Source: Halomonas sp. (lineage in GTDB: Bacteria; Pseudomonadota; Gammaproteobacteria; Pseudomonadales; Halomonadaceae). Taken from it: a stretch of 64,000 nt of DNA. Positions within the stretch are counted from its first letter, which is position 1. Each line of letters starts with the position of its first letter. Below the pieces are notes generated by a model, which did not search any database, had not been told where the DNA came from, and saw nothing but the letters and a program-made list of their open reading frames with translations. This document shows, piece by piece, positions 9,862-19,803 of this stretch. Made by a program: the position numbers and the translations under genes. The stretch lies in contig JAGYKP010000085.1 in the NCBI GenBank assembly GCA_018401555.1, forward strand, positions 1 to 64,000, given 5' to 3'.

Positions 9862-9882
9862 GACAAGCCCTACGGGTTTGTC
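9862..9882 (+). terminator. Short hairpin
   Basis: GACAA-GCCC, a 3-base loop and GGGT-TTGTC form a near-perfect stem with one mismatch. It lies in the non-coding tail of the plasmid remnant. Related AGCCCTA(C/T)GG words occur at 9803-9905. Confidence 0.4.
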
Positions 9883-9925
9883 TAACTAGCTGAAGAGCCC
9901 TATGGCCGATGTGTGGATTTCCTAG

Positions 9926-9951
9926 AAGCCCCATAGTGAGTTACGGGGCTT
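9926..9951 (+). terminator. Hairpin in the plasmid-remnant tail
   Basis: AAGCCCC pairs with GGGGCTT around a 12-base loop and is followed by TGTTGCGT. It could be the end of a lost transcript. Confidence 0.4.
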
Positions 9952-10434
9952 GTTGCGTACTGTCCCGAGGAAACACTGGGGGGTGTCTTCGCTCTCGATC
10001 CCCACTGGGCAGAGCAGGAAGGCACGGATATGAAGTGGCTCCCCCGTCAGCTCGCCTGGCAGCTCATCTGAGCTTGGGTCTCTGTTATAAAGTTATGATG
10101 TTGGTCTGTCTGGATAGCCAGTAGCCGGTTTATTTTTCTCATCGCGGGTACGATCCGTCAAATTCCACATAATCTTGGTTATGATGAATTTAGCTGGAGC
10201 TCGTCTCGGGGTCTTGCCTACTGCTCAAGGTTCTACTTTACGACCTTCCATCTACCAGATGGCGAGCGATTCAGTGCCACCTGCTCTTGAATACTGTCTT
10301 CCGTGACATTTTGCCGTCATTGTAATTACGGTTCCATGACCCTCCGTCTCTAACTCATTGATTCTTGAAAGATGCTTCTCTTGTCTTAGTGCGTCTCCTT
10401 CCTTCGACGGTGACGCACTGTCACGAGATCATCA
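9952..10434. other. Non-coding leader before the phn operon
   Basis: No credible gene is seen on either strand. GTGAC-GCACT-GTCAC at 10410-10424 is a short inverted repeat just before the PhnF-type palindrome. The stretch separates plasmid debris from the phosphonate operon and should contain its promoter. Confidence 0.45.
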
Positions 10435-10446
10435 TTGTCTAGACAA
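10435..10446. promoter_or_regulatory. PhnF-type operator before phnC
   Basis: TTGTCTAGACAA is a perfect 12-bp palindrome 54 bases before the phnC ATG. It has the GTCTAGAC core bound by HutC/PhnF-type GntR regulators. The same TGTCTAGACA core sits exactly at the start of phnF at 13281-13290, which supports autoregulation and repression of phnC by the locally encoded PhnF. Confidence 0.6.
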
Positions 10447-10500
10447 CTGCCGTTAACCTGACGCCGCGACACTGATGCCATTCCCAAGAGGAGAGGCGTC

Positions 10501-11328
10501 ATGTCGATTCACAGCATTCTGGTCGATCGGGTCAGCAAGACCTTCGGCCAGCACCCGGTTCTTCGCGAGGTCGGCTTTTCCGTATCTTCCGGCGAAATGG
10601 TTGCCCTGGTGGGCCCGTCGGGCTCCGGCAAGTCCACCTTGATGCGCCACATGGCCGGGCTCACCCGCGCCAACCGTGACAGCCACAGCCGCATCGAGGT
10701 ACTCGGTCGCGACATCCAGAGCGCTGGCCGCCTCACTCGCCGCACCCGCGCCGAGCGCTGCCGTACCGGTTACATCTTCCAGCAGTTCAACCTCGTCGGC
10801 CGCCTGAGCGTGCTTACCAATGTGCTGATCGGCCGTCTGGGCAGCATGCCGCGTGGCCGCTCCTTGCTGGGCCGCTTCACCGCCGAGGAAACCGATCAGG
10901 CTCTGCGGGCACTGGCCCGCGTCGGCATCGATTCCCTGGCCCATCAGCGCGCCAACACCCTTTCCGGCGGCCAGATGCAGCGTGTGGCCATCGCCCGCGT
11001 CCTCATGCAGGACGCGGACATCATCCTCGCCGATGAGCCCATTGCCTCACTGGACCCGCGTAGCTCCCGCGAAGTGATGGAGATCCTGGCCCGTATCAAC
11101 GCCGAGGACGGTCGCACCGTGCTGGTCACCCTGCATCAGGTGGAAGTGGCTCGCCGCTTCTGCCCGCGAACCATCGCGCTGAAGGAGGGCCGCCTCTACT
11201 TCGATGGACCCACCAGCGACCTTACCGATGCTCGCCTCGAGGCGCTTTATGCCAATGCCGGCCTGGATGAGCTGCGTGCCAAGCCGGCTCCCCAAGACAT
11301 CGGTAATGCCATCGGTGCTTTGGGGTAA
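10501..11328 (+). CDS. phnC: Phosphonate ABC transporter ATPase PhnC
   Basis: ATP-binding subunit for phosphonate import, 275 residues. Walker A is GPSGSGKST (about residue 39), the Q-loop lies in FQQFNL, the signature is LSGGQMQR, Walker B is IILADEP and the H-loop is TLHQVE. LVGRLSVLTNVLIGRLG is a segment typical of PhnC. The ATG follows AAGAGGAGAGGCGTC. It is the first gene of the phn operon, with the binding protein and permease next. Confidence 0.92.
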   Translation: MSIHSILVDRVSKTFGQHPVLREVGFSVSSGEMVALVGPSGSGKSTLMRHMAGLTRANRDSHSRIEVLGRDIQSAGRLTRRTRAERCRTGYIFQQFNLVGRLSVLTNVLIGRLGSMPRGRSLLGRFTAEETDQALRALARVGIDSLAHQRANTLSGGQMQRVAIARVLMQDADIILADEPIASLDPRSSREVMEILARINAEDGRTVLVTLHQVEVARRFCPRTIALKEGRLYFDGPTSDLTDARLEALYANAGLDELRAKPAPQDIGNAIGALG

Positions 11329-11379
11329 CACCCAGCCCAACCACTTGACGCTTACTCGACATCCCAAGGAGACCTACCC

Positions 11380-12407
11380 ATGTCCCGCTTCCCGTTTCGT
11401 CGTTTCGCACTGCCGCTGGTCGCCGGCGCCAGCCTGTTCGCCAGTCAGCTGACCCTGGCCGCCGAGACTCTCAACTTCGGCATCATCTCCACCGAGTCCA
11501 GCCAGAACCAGGCTGATCAGTGGCAGCCCTTCCTGGATGACATGTCCCGCGAACTTGGCCGTGAGATTAAGCCCTTCTTCGCCACCGACTTCACGCCGCC
11601 GTTATCCAGGCGATGCGCTTCGACAAGGTCGACCTGGCCTGGTACGGCAATAAGTCTGCCATGGAAGCCGTGGACCGCGCCGGCGGCGAGATCTTCGCCC
11701 AGACCGTGGCTGCCGATGGCTCGCCGGGTTACTGGAGCCTGCTGATCACTCACCGCGACAGTGACGTGGAAAGTGTAGAGGACATGCTGAGCCGTGCTGA
11801 CGAGCTGATCTTCGGCAATGGCGACCCCAACTCCACCTCCGGTTATCTGGTGCCGAGCTACTACGTCTTCGCGAAGAACGGCGTCGATGCCGCCAGCGCT
11901 TTCAAGCGCACCATGAATTCCAGCCATGAGACCAACGCGCTGTCCGTGGCCAATCACCAGGTCGATGTGGCCACCTTCAACACCGAGGGTATGGAGCGTC
12001 TAGAAATCACTAACCCTGAGAAGGCCGAGCAGCTCAAGGTGATCTGGAAGTCGCCGCTGATCCCTTCCGATCCACTGGTCTGGCGTACGAACCTTCCGGA
12101 AGAGCTGAAGGCGGAGCTCCGTGAGTTCTTCTACGCCTACGGCGAGACCGAGGCTCAGCGCGAGATCCTAGAGCCGCTGCAGTGGGCACGTTTCGATGAA
12201 TCCAGTAACGACCAGCTGCTGCCGATTCGCCAGCTGGAGTTATTCAAGGAACGCGCTCAGGTCGCTAATGACGACAGCCTCTCCACCGAGAAGCGCGAAG
12301 CCCAGCTGGCCGAGCTGGATGCCCAGCTCGACGCCCTCAACCAGCGCATGGACGAACTCCAGGCCAGCGCCGACGACGCGCCGGCCACGGCCATGACCAG
12401 CCAGTAA
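11380..12407 (+). CDS. phnD: Phosphonate-binding protein PhnD (frameshift near residue 70)
   Basis: Periplasmic phosphonate receptor. It begins with a signal peptide (MSRFPFRRFALPLVAGASLF.. ending TLAAE) and LNFGIISTESSQNQ. At about 11595 the frame shifts: TDFTPP is followed in the next frame by AVIQAMRFDKVDLAWYGNKS, the conserved PhnD core with the ligand-binding tyrosine region, then NSTSGYLVPSYYVF, and the frame stays open to 12407. The total length of 1028 bases is one base short of a whole number of codons, so one base is missing or the gene is broken. The long acidic C-terminal tail (EKREAQLAELDAQLDALNQR) looks coiled. Confidence 0.87.
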
Positions 12408-12470
12408 CCCACGACAGTCTAGCGACATCACGAGGGGCCATGACGGCCCCTCATCGGGAGTCACTTCAAC

Positions 12471-13256
12471 ATGCAACAAGCCACCTTGGATGCTCAGCTG
12501 CCGCGACGCCGCTGGAGCACGCTGATCGGCTGGGGCGTCACCCTGGCAGTGCTCAGCTGGGCCTGGCAAGGCGCCGAGATGCAGCCGGGCCAGCTGGTCG
12601 CCAACGCCGACAACATGGCCGAGCTCGCCGGCGACTTCTTCCCGCCCAGCTTCGGCAACCTGAGCCACTACATCGAGCAGATGCTGGTCACCATCCAGAT
12701 CGCCATCTGGGGCACGCTGCTCGCGGTGATCTGCGCGGTGCCCTGCAGTCTGCTGTCTTCCGAGAATCTCGCCCCCTGGTGGGTCCATCAACCCATGCGC
12801 CGCCTGATGGATGCCTGCCGCGCCATCAACGAGCTGGTGTTCGCCATGATCTTCGTGGTGGCCGTGGGCCTGGGGCCCTTCGCCGGCACCCTGGCGCTTT
12901 TCATCCACACCACCGGGGTGTTGTCGAAGCTCTTTTCCGAGGCCGTGGAGGCCAGTGATGCCGGCCCCATGGAAGGCGTGCGCGTGACCGGTTCCGGGCG
13001 TATCGAAGAGATCATCTTCGGACTGGTTCCCCAGGTGCTGCCGCTGTGGATCTCGGTGAGCCTCTATCGCTTCGAGTCCAACATCCGCTCGGCCACCGTG
13101 CTGGGAATGGTCGGCGGTGGCGGCATTGGTGTCGCGCTATGGGAAACCATGCGTGGTTTCCAGTACACCGAGACCGCCACCATCTTGCTGGTGATCATCG
13201 TCGCCGTGACGCTACTCGACATGATCTCGCAACAGGTTCGCAAGCGCTTCATCTGA
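12471..13256 (+). CDS. phnE: Phosphonate ABC transporter permease PhnE
   Basis: 261 residues with about six membrane helices of the BPD_transp_1 fold. The EAA-like loop [21 protein letters not shown], which contacts the ATPase, is intact, as is [19 protein letters not shown] near the end. The frame is unbroken, unlike phnD before it and phnF after it. It works with PhnC and PhnD to bring phosphonates to the C-P lyase. Confidence 0.9.
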   Translation: MQQATLDAQLPRRRWSTLIGWGVTLAVLSWAWQGAEMQPGQLVANADNMAELAGDFFPPSFGNLSHYIEQMLVTIQIAIWGTLLAVICAVPCSLLSSENLAPWWVHQPMRRLMDACRAINELVFAMIFVVAVGLGPFAGTLALFIHTTGVLSKLFSEAVEASDAGPMEGVRVTGSGRIEEIIFGLVPQVLPLWISVSLYRFESNIRSATVLGMVGGGGIGVALWETMRGFQYTETATILLVIIVAVTLLDMISQQVRKRFI

Positions 13257-13279
13257 AGCGCTTCTTTTCAGGAGCCGAC

Positions 13280-13291
13280 ATGTCTAGACAA
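13280..13291. promoter_or_regulatory. PhnF-type operator at the phnF start
   Basis: ATGTCTAGACAA shares the palindromic core TGTCTAGACA with the site before phnC. It covers the phnF start codon, so a bound repressor could block the downstream genes or its own translation region. It lies 23 bases after the phnE stop. Confidence 0.5.
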
Positions 13292-14022
13292 GCGCTTCGC
13301 GAGCCCGCTACCAGGCACTGGCCGACACCCTGGCCCAGGAGGTGCGTACGCACTTCCAGCCCGGCGAATGGCTGCCGGGTGAGACCCACCTGGCCAGGCG
13401 TTTCGGCGTCAACCGCCACACCGTGCGCCGGGCGCTCGACGAGCTGGTACGGGCGGGTCTCGTCACCCGCCATCAGGGCCTCGGTACCCTGGTGGTCGAC
13501 CGTCGACTCGACTATGCGGTGAGTGCCGCCAGCAAGGTCACTCACCATCTGGCCGAGCGCGGCATCGCCTCGCGCACCGAGTGCCTGCACCAGGCGCTGA
13601 CGCCAGCACCCGAAGGTGTCGCCGTGCGTTTCGGCCTGGCCGCCGACTCACATTTGATAGCCGTGGATACCCTGCGCTGGGTGGACGATGCGCCTCTCAT
13701 GCGCCTGCGCCACTGGTTCGACCCCAAGCGCGTTCCTGGTTGGCTTGAGCGCTATCGCGGTGGGTCCACTCGGGCTCTGCTTGATCAGCACTATGGCTTG
13801 CGACTGCACCGCAAACGCGTGCGCATCGAGGCCAGCAGCGCCGATCGCGAGGATCAACGCCTGCTTTGCTGTGCCCATCAGGCGCCGCTGCTCCAGCTGA
13901 CCAGTGACAACGTGGATGCCGACGGCAGCCTGGTTGAGGTCTCGATCAGCCGCGCCCGGGCCGATCGGCTCGCCTATCACATCGATTTCCCTGACTCACT
14001 GACTGACGAGGTGTCTGCATGA
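13280..14022 (+). CDS. phnF: PhnF, GntR/HutC-family repressor of the phn operon (one base missing)
   Basis: A GntR-family repressor of the HutC subgroup. From ATG 13280 the first codons read MSRQALREP. The run CCC at ~13304 appears to lack one C, and the next frame gives RYQALADTLAQEVRTHFQPG, then the winged helix (LARRFGVNRHTVRRALDELV) and the UTRA effector domain to the stop at 14022. The 743-base length is one short of whole codons, which agrees with one lost base. An inner start would remove the first helix. Its own operator core overlaps the start codon. It likely represses the operon and is released by a phosphonate-pathway compound. Confidence 0.85.
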
Positions 14023-14476
14023 CCTCTGCACGACGTCAGCGCATTCTCGCGCTGACACCCCGTGAGCGCCTGACCGAGCAATGGGCGCGGTTGGGTATTA
14101 CCCCCGACTACCGCTGCGTGCGTGGCCCCGAGGTAGGTATGGCCATGGTGCGCGGCCGCATGGGCGGCACCGGCAACGCCTTCAACCTGGGCGAGATGAC
14201 TCTGACCCGGGCCAGCGTCCAGCTCATGAATGACAGTGTGACTACCGACGCCGACAAGGAGCTGGGCCATGGCTGGGTGAAGGGGCGTGACACTCGTCAT
14301 GCCGAGCTCATTGCCCTGGTGGATGCCTGTGCCAAGCGCCGTGAATGGCAGGCCGATATCGAGGAGGGGCTGGTGGCTCCGCTGGAGCAAGCGCTCGACG
14401 CCGAACGCCATGAACAGGCCCTGACGCGCGCGCGGCGACGCGGGTCGATTTCTTCACCATGGTCAGGGGAGAGTAA
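14019..14476 (+). CDS. phnG: PhnG, C-P lyase core subunit (frameshift at the 3' end)
   Basis: Subunit G of the PhnGHIJ complex that makes alpha-D-ribose 1-methylphosphonate 5-triphosphate. Residues 1-140 follow the family (LTPRERLTEQWARLGI, GGTGNAFNLGEMTLTR, DKELGHGWVKGRDTRHAELI). At ~14438, in a GCGCGCGC run, one base seems lost; the other frame then ends ATRVDFFTMVRGE and stops at 14476, the normal PhnG C-terminus, 2 bases before phnH. As read, the frame would run on wrongly into phnH. Its start overlaps the phnF stop by 4 bases. Confidence 0.85.
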
Positions 14477-14478
14477 CC

Positions 14479-15114
14479 ATGCGATGGAACGCCTTCGACA
14501 CTCCGGTGCACGACAGCCAGCGGGTCTATCGCCAGCTGCTCTCGGCGATGGCCGAGCCCGGCACCTTCGCCGAGGTGAGCGGTGCCCCGCTGGCGCCGCC
14601 TGGAGCCGCCATCGGCACCGCCTGCTGGGCGACGCTGCTGACCCTGTGCGATCTCGACACCCGGGTCTGGGTGTCCCCCGAGCTCAACGCCGCCGGCCTC
14701 GGCGAGGCCCTGACCTTCCACACCGGAGCCCGCCAGACCGATCGCCCCGAAGAGGCCGACTTCGCCCTGGTCATGCCCGCCACCCTGGAAGGGAGTGCTG
14801 AGTGTGAGGCTCCCGCCTTCCAGGAAGGCGGCGACACCTATCCGGACCGCAGCACCACCCTGTTGGTAGTGCTCGACTGTCTGGATGCTGCGGGTCCGTG
14901 GACCCTGAGTGGTCCCGGCATTCCCGGTCGACGGCGCCTGGACGTGGGGCGGGGTGGTGAGGCGCTGATGACTCGGCTCGCCGCCAATCGCGCCCGCGTT
15001 CCCGCGCGGGCTGACGCCATCCTCACCTGCGGAAACCGGCTCGCAGCCGTCCCCCGCAGCACCCGTATCACCCGTTCTGCTTCAGAGGAGGTCGACGCAT
15101 GTATGTCGCCGTGA
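14479..15114 (+). CDS. phnH: PhnH, C-P lyase core subunit
   Basis: Subunit H of the C-P lyase core, 211 residues, unbroken. It starts MRWNAFDTPVHDSQRVYRQLL, holds the TACWATLLTLCDLDT segment and ends with ADAILTCGNRLAAVPRSTRI, the usual PhnH end, plus about 17 extra residues. It overlaps phnI by 16 bases. No catalytic residues are known for this subunit; it is structural. Confidence 0.9.
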   Translation: MRWNAFDTPVHDSQRVYRQLLSAMAEPGTFAEVSGAPLAPPGAAIGTACWATLLTLCDLDTRVWVSPELNAAGLGEALTFHTGARQTDRPEEADFALVMPATLEGSAECEAPAFQEGGDTYPDRSTTLLVVLDCLDAAGPWTLSGPGIPGRRRLDVGRGGEALMTRLAANRARVPARADAILTCGNRLAAVPRSTRITRSASEEVDACMSP

Positions 15115-16253
15115 AGGGGGGCGAGCAGGCCATCGCCAACGCCCACAGTTGGCTCGCCGATCGCCGCCGTGGCCCTCGCGATACGCCGGAGCTTGAAGTT
15201 CCCCAGGTCGAGGGTCAGCTGCGCCTGGCCGTCTCCCGGGTGATGGCCGAAGCCTCACTCTATGACCCCGAGCTCGCCGCACTTGCCATCAAGCAGGCCA
15301 GCGGCGACATGGTCGAGGCGGTCTTCCTGCTGCGCGCCTACCGCACCACGCTGCCGCGCCTGGCCGAGACCCTGCCGCTGGACACCGCCGCGATGCGCAT
15401 CGAACGTCGTATCAGCGCCACCTACAAGGACATTCCGGGTGGTCAGGTACTGGGGCCGACCTACGACTATACCCACCGCCTGCTGGACTTCCTGCAGCTG
15501 GCCAACGCCGAGGTGGCGCCGCCGACGGAGGCCGAAGAGACCCTGTCTGGCTGCCCCCAGGTGTTGGAGATGCTCGACGCCGAGGGGCTGATCGAGCGCG
15601 AGGAGGATGACGGCGCAGAGCCCTACGACATCACCCGTGATCCTCCCGACTTCCCGGTAGATCGCGCTACCCGTTTGCAGATGCTGGCCCGCGGCGACGA
15701 GGGCTACCTGCTGGCACTCGGTTACTCCACTCAGCGAGGTTACGGCCGCAACCACCCCTTCGCCGGCGAGATTCGTCTGGGCACCGTGGAGGTCGAGATC
15801 GCGGTCGAGGAGGGCGATGCGCCGTTGTGTATCGGCGAGATCGAGATCAGCGAGTGCCAGATGATCAACCAGTTCGGCGGCTCGCGGGAGACCGCGCCCC
15901 AGTTCACCCGTGGCTACGGCCTGGCCTTCGGTCACAACGAGCGCAAGACCATGGCCATGGCGCTGGTCGATCGCGCACTGCGAGCCGAGGAGCTGGGCGA
16001 GACGGCCACCGGCCCCGCCCAGCAGGCGGAGTTCGTGCTCGCCCACGCCGACAGTGTCGAGGCGGCGGGTTTCGTCTCCCACCTGAAGTTGCCGCATTAC
16101 GTCGACTTCCAGTCAGAGCTGGAACTGCTGCGACGGCTGCGCTGCGAGCACGCCACGCGCACCGAAGTTGCCGGCAGCGACGTCGACACCCAGGCCGATA
16201 ACGTCACCCCACGTGCCTCTCACAACGATCCGGTCAAGGAGCAGCAAGCATGA
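15099..16253 (+). CDS. phnI: PhnI, C-P lyase subunit, purine ribonucleoside phosphonate transferase
   Basis: 384 residues, unbroken. With G, H and L it couples methylphosphonate to ATP with loss of adenine. The start MYVAVKGGEQAI and the segments MRIERRISATYKDIPGGQ, GYLLALGYSTQRGYGRNHPF and the C-terminal FVLAHADSVEAAGFVSHLKLPHYVDFQSEL are family marks. An acidic, low-complexity tail follows. It overlaps phnJ by 4 bases (ATGA). Confidence 0.92.
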   Translation: MYVAVKGGEQAIANAHSWLADRRRGPRDTPELEVPQVEGQLRLAVSRVMAEASLYDPELAALAIKQASGDMVEAVFLLRAYRTTLPRLAETLPLDTAAMRIERRISATYKDIPGGQVLGPTYDYTHRLLDFLQLANAEVAPPTEAEETLSGCPQVLEMLDAEGLIEREEDDGAEPYDITRDPPDFPVDRATRLQMLARGDEGYLLALGYSTQRGYGRNHPFAGEIRLGTVEVEIAVEEGDAPLCIGEIEISECQMINQFGGSRETAPQFTRGYGLAFGHNERKTMAMALVDRALRAEELGETATGPAQQAEFVLAHADSVEAAGFVSHLKLPHYVDFQSELELLRRLRCEHATRTEVAGSDVDTQADNVTPRASHNDPVKEQQA

Positions 16254-17104
16254 CGGCGAGCGACCCCACCGCCAGCGGCTACAACTTCGCCTATCTGGAC
16301 GAACAGACCAAGCGCATGATCCGTCGGGGCCTCCTCAAGGCGGTGGCGATCCCCGGCTATCAGGTGCCCTTCGGCGGACGCGAGATGCCGATGCCCTATG
16401 GCTGGGGCACCGGTGGCATGCAGCTGACCGCCAGCGTCCTGGGTCAGGACGACGTGCTCAAGGTGATCGACCAGGGCGCCGACGACACCACCAATGCGGT
16501 CAGCATCCGCGCCTTCTTCGAGCGCGTGGCCGGTGTCACCACCACCACAGCCACCGGTGAGGCGGACGTGATCCAGACTCGCCACCGCATCCCCGAGCAG
16601 CCGCTGCGCCAGGGGCAGTTGCTGATCTTCCAGGTGCCGATCCCCGAGCCGCTGCGCTTCATCGAGCCCAGCGAAGAGGAGACCCGGCTGATGCACGCGC
16701 TGGAGGAATACGGGCTGATGCACGTCAAGCTCTACGAGGACATCGCCCGCCACGGCCATATCGCCACCACCTACGCCTATCCGGTCAAGGTGGACGGACG
16801 CTACGTCACCGATCCCTCGCCGATCCCCAAGTTCGACAACCCCAAGCTGCACATGAATGAGGCGCTGATGCTGTTCGGCGCCGGGCGCGAGAAGCGTCTC
16901 TACGCCATCCCGCCCTACACCCGAGTGGAGAGCCTGGACTTCGAGGACCACCCCTTCGAGGTCCAGGAGTGGGACGACCCCTGTGCCATCTGCGGGGCCC
17001 GCGACACCTTCCTCGACGAGGTGATCACCGACGACCAGGGCGGGCGCATGTTCGTCTGCTCCGATACGGACTACTGCCAGTCACGCACCGAGGAGGTGGC
17101 ATGA
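16250..17104 (+). CDS. phnJ: PhnJ, radical SAM C-P lyase
   Basis: 284 residues, unbroken. PhnJ cleaves the carbon-phosphorus bond with an Fe-S cluster and S-adenosylmethionine. The cysteine pattern near the C-terminus is intact: CAIC, then 21 residues, then C-x5-C in FVCSDTDYC, matching the cluster and catalytic cysteines of the family. The N-terminus YNFAYLDEQTKRMIRRGLLK and YGWGTGGMQLTAS are also standard. It overlaps phnI and phnK by 4 bases each. That this most diagnostic gene is intact argues that C-P cleavage may still work if the indels nearby are errors. Confidence 0.94.
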   Translation: MTASDPTASGYNFAYLDEQTKRMIRRGLLKAVAIPGYQVPFGGREMPMPYGWGTGGMQLTASVLGQDDVLKVIDQGADDTTNAVSIRAFFERVAGVTTTTATGEADVIQTRHRIPEQPLRQGQLLIFQVPIPEPLRFIEPSEEETRLMHALEEYGLMHVKLYEDIARHGHIATTYAYPVKVDGRYVTDPSPIPKFDNPKLHMNEALMLFGAGREKRLYAIPPYTRVESLDFEDHPFEVQEWDDPCAICGARDTFLDEVITDDQGGRMFVCSDTDYCQSRTEEVA

Positions 17105-17892
17105 AGCGTCCCGACCTTGATCGCGCCACACTGCTCGAAGCGCGCGGCGTCTCCCGGCTCTACGGCCCCGGCAAGGGGTGCGAGGCCATCGATATACGCC
17201 TGCATCGTGGCGAGGTGCTGGGCATTGTCGGCGAGTCCGGCTCCGGCAAGTCGACGCTGTTGCGTCTGCTGGCCGGCATGGAGCGGCCGCCGATGCCGGC
17301 CAGGTGGTCTATCGACAGCCACGAGGGCGAGCTCGATCTCTACGCCATCGGTGAGGCCCGCCGCCGGGCCCTGCTGCGCATGGAGTGGGGCCTGGTGCAC
17401 CAGAACCCCCGCGACGGCCTGCGCCTGGGCGTCTCGGCCGGCGCCAACATCGGCGAGCGCCTGATGGCTCTGGGCGAGCGCCACTACGGTCAACTGCGTG
17501 CCGCCGGCCAGGATTGGATGGGGCGCGTCGAGCTCGATCCACGGCGCATCGATGACGCCCCGAAGACCTTCTCGGGCGGCATGCAGCAGCGCCTGCAGAT
17601 CGCCCGCACTCTGGTCACCCGTCCCAACCTGGTGTTCATGGACGAGCCCACCGGGGGCCTGGATGTCTCCGTGCAGGCCCGGCTGCTCGACATGTTGCGC
17701 ACCCTGGTCCGCGAGCTTGGCCTCTCGGTGATCCTGGTTACCCATGACCTGGCGGTGGCCCGCCTGCTGGCCCATCGCCTGATGGTGATGCGCCGTGGCC
17801 AGGTGGTGGAGACCGGCCTGACCGACCAAATCCTCGACGATCCCCAGCACGCCTATACGCAGCTGCTGGTGTCGTCGGTCCTGACCCCGTGA
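17101..17892 (+). CDS. phnK: PhnK, ABC-type ATPase bound to the C-P lyase core
   Basis: 263 residues. Walker A is GESGSGKST, the signature FSGGMQQRLQIAR, Walker B LVFMDEP, and the H-loop VTHDLAV. WGLVHQNPRDGLRLGVSAGAN is typical of PhnK rather than of a transporter ATPase. The ATG at 17101 overlaps the phnJ stop. PhnK docks on the PhnGHIJ core instead of a membrane permease. Confidence 0.92.
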   Translation: MKRPDLDRATLLEARGVSRLYGPGKGCEAIDIRLHRGEVLGIVGESGSGKSTLLRLLAGMERPPMPARWSIDSHEGELDLYAIGEARRRALLRMEWGLVHQNPRDGLRLGVSAGANIGERLMALGERHYGQLRAAGQDWMGRVELDPRRIDDAPKTFSGGMQQRLQIARTLVTRPNLVFMDEPTGGLDVSVQARLLDMLRTLVRELGLSVILVTHDLAVARLLAHRLMVMRRGQVVETGLTDQILDDPQHAYTQLLVSSVLTP

Positions 17893-17903
17893 GGAGGCCC
17901 GCC

Positions 17904-18656
17904 ATGACATCCCTGACGCAACCCTTTCTCAGTGTCGACGCCCTGCACAAGGCCTTCGTGCTTCACGGCCAGGGCGGCATGACCCTTGAGGTGATGCGCG
18001 ACCTGTCGCTGACCCTCTCCCCGGGGGAGTGCCTGGTACTCGCCGGGCCCAGCGGCATCGGCAAGAGCACGCTGCTCAAGAATGCTCCACGGCAGCTACC
18101 GCGTCACCGGCGGCACGCTGCGCCTGCACTTCGAGGACGGTGACCTGTCGCTCGACACGCTGCCCGCTCACGCCTGGCATACCCTGCGTCGCGACGTAAT
18201 CGGCTATGTCAGCCAGTTCCTGCGCGTGGTGCCGCGGGTGCCGGCGGTGGAGGTGGTGATGGAGCCGCTGCTGGTCCGTGGCGTGGACGAGGCCGAGGCG
18301 CGAGTGCGTGCCGAGGCGATGCTGGCCCGCCTCAACCTGCCCGAGCGGCTGTGGAGCCTGCCCCCGGGGACCTTCTCTCCGGCGGTGAGCAGCAGCGGGT
18401 CAATATTGCTCGCGGCTTCATCGCCGAGCACCCGCTGCTGCTGCTGGATGAGCCCACCGCCTCGTTGGATGCCGCCAACCGTGAGGTGGTGGTGCATCTG
18501 ATCCAGGAAGCCAAGGCGCGTGGCGCGGCCCTGCTGGGCATCTTCCACGACGAGGACGTGCGTGATCGCGTCGCCGACCGCCTGCTGCCCCTGTCGCCGC
18601 ACATGGGGGCGGCCCTTGCCTCCACGCCAGCCAATGCTGAGGAGATTCGCTCATGA
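17904..18656 (+). CDS. phnL: PhnL, C-P lyase accessory ATPase (two frame changes)
   Basis: An ABC-type ATPase needed in the C-P lyase pathway. ATG 17904 is chosen because AGGAGG lies just before it; a GTG at 17889 is also in frame. Walker [13 protein letters not shown] is followed at ~18083 by one extra A, and the next frame gives [20 protein letters not shown] and [20 protein letters not shown] sequence. At ~18372 two extra bases bring back the first frame: [26 protein letters not shown] and [13 protein letters not shown]. The sum of the indels is three bases, so the total length is whole. As read, it makes no full protein. Confidence 0.83.
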
Positions 18657-19803
18657 GTGCTTCTGAACAGGTGCTGACCAACGCCCGGCTGATTCTCGAT
18701 GACGAGGTATGTCAGGGCTCCCTGGTGATTCGTGATGGACGCATTGCAGCCGTGGATACCGGCCTGAGTGCCATACCCTCTGCGGTGGACTGCGATGGCG
18801 ACTACCTGATGCCGGGCATGGTCGAGCTGCACACCGACAACATGGAGAAGTACTTCCAGCCCCGCCCCAAGGTGGCCTGGCCGGGACGGCCCGCGGCACT
18901 GGCCCATGACGCCCAGATGGCCGCCAGCGGCATCACCACGGTGTTCGACGCGCTCTCCATCGGTGATATCGACGAGCAGAGCATGCGCGAGGGCGCGCTC
19001 AAGCAGATGGTCGGCTCGCTGCAGGCGATCATGGACGACGGCATGGCCCGCATCGACCATCGCCTCCACCTGCGCTGTGAGGTCTGTCAGCCGGCCACCC
19101 TGGAGCGCTTCGAGTCCCTGGCCGATTCGCCGCTTCTCGGCCTGGTAGTCGCTGATGGATCATGCCCCGGGGCAGCGTCAGTTCGTGAGCCTGGATGCCT
19201 ACCGGACCTACTACCAGGGCAAGCACCGCATGAGCGATGAAGCACTGGAAGCCTTTATCGAGAAGCAGCTGGCCAACAGCGCCCGCTACAGCAGTACCAA
19301 CCGTCAGGCCATCGCTGCAGCGTGCCATCGGCGTGGTCTGGCCCTGGCCAGCCATGACGATGCCACCATCGAGCACGTCGCCGAGAGCGTCGAGTATGGC
19401 ACCCGGGTGGCGGAGTTCCCCACCACGCGCGAGGCGGCCGAGGCCTCCCACCGTCATGGGCTGGCGGTGATGATGGGCGCGCCCAACGTGGTCCGCGGCG
19501 GATCTCACTCGGGCAACATCGCTGCAGCGGAGTTGGTATCCCTGGGCGTGCTCGATGTGCTGTCATCAGACTACTACCCGGCGGCGCTGCTGGATGCCGT
19601 ATTCCGCATTGCCGCCACGGAAGGGGGTTACTCGCTGCCACCGGGCCGTGGCCACGGCCACCCGAACTCCGGCGCAGGCGGTGGGTCTGGAGGACCGCGG
19701 GCGACTGGCCACAGGCCTTCGGGCCGACCTGCTGCGTGTGCGGGTGGTGGACGATCATCCGCTGGTCCAGCGGGTGTGGTGCGCCGGACGGCAGGTGCAC
19801 TGA
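18653..19803 (+). CDS. phnM: PhnM, RPnTP diphosphohydrolase (two one-base insertions)
   Basis: A metal-dependent amidohydrolase-fold enzyme that removes pyrophosphate from the phosphonate-ribose triphosphate. Frame one gives [14 protein letters not shown] and [18 protein letters not shown] with the H-x-D metal site. An extra base at ~19150 leads into [32 protein letters not shown] and [17 protein letters not shown]. Another extra base at ~19637 leads into [20 protein letters not shown] and [12 protein letters not shown]. The stop at 19803 overlaps phnN. Both shifts are single-base insertions. Confidence 0.84.

Noticed and set aside
10410..10437. Pho box before phnC
   Set aside because: CTGTCAC at 10418 has only a weak partner (TCATCAT) 11 bases on. 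The perfect TTGTCTAGACAA is a better control site.
14019..14801. 260-residue PhnG with a long extension
   Set aside because: The extension reads through phnH in the wrong frame; one lost base in a GCGCGCGC run explains it, and the normal PhnG end lies in the other frame.
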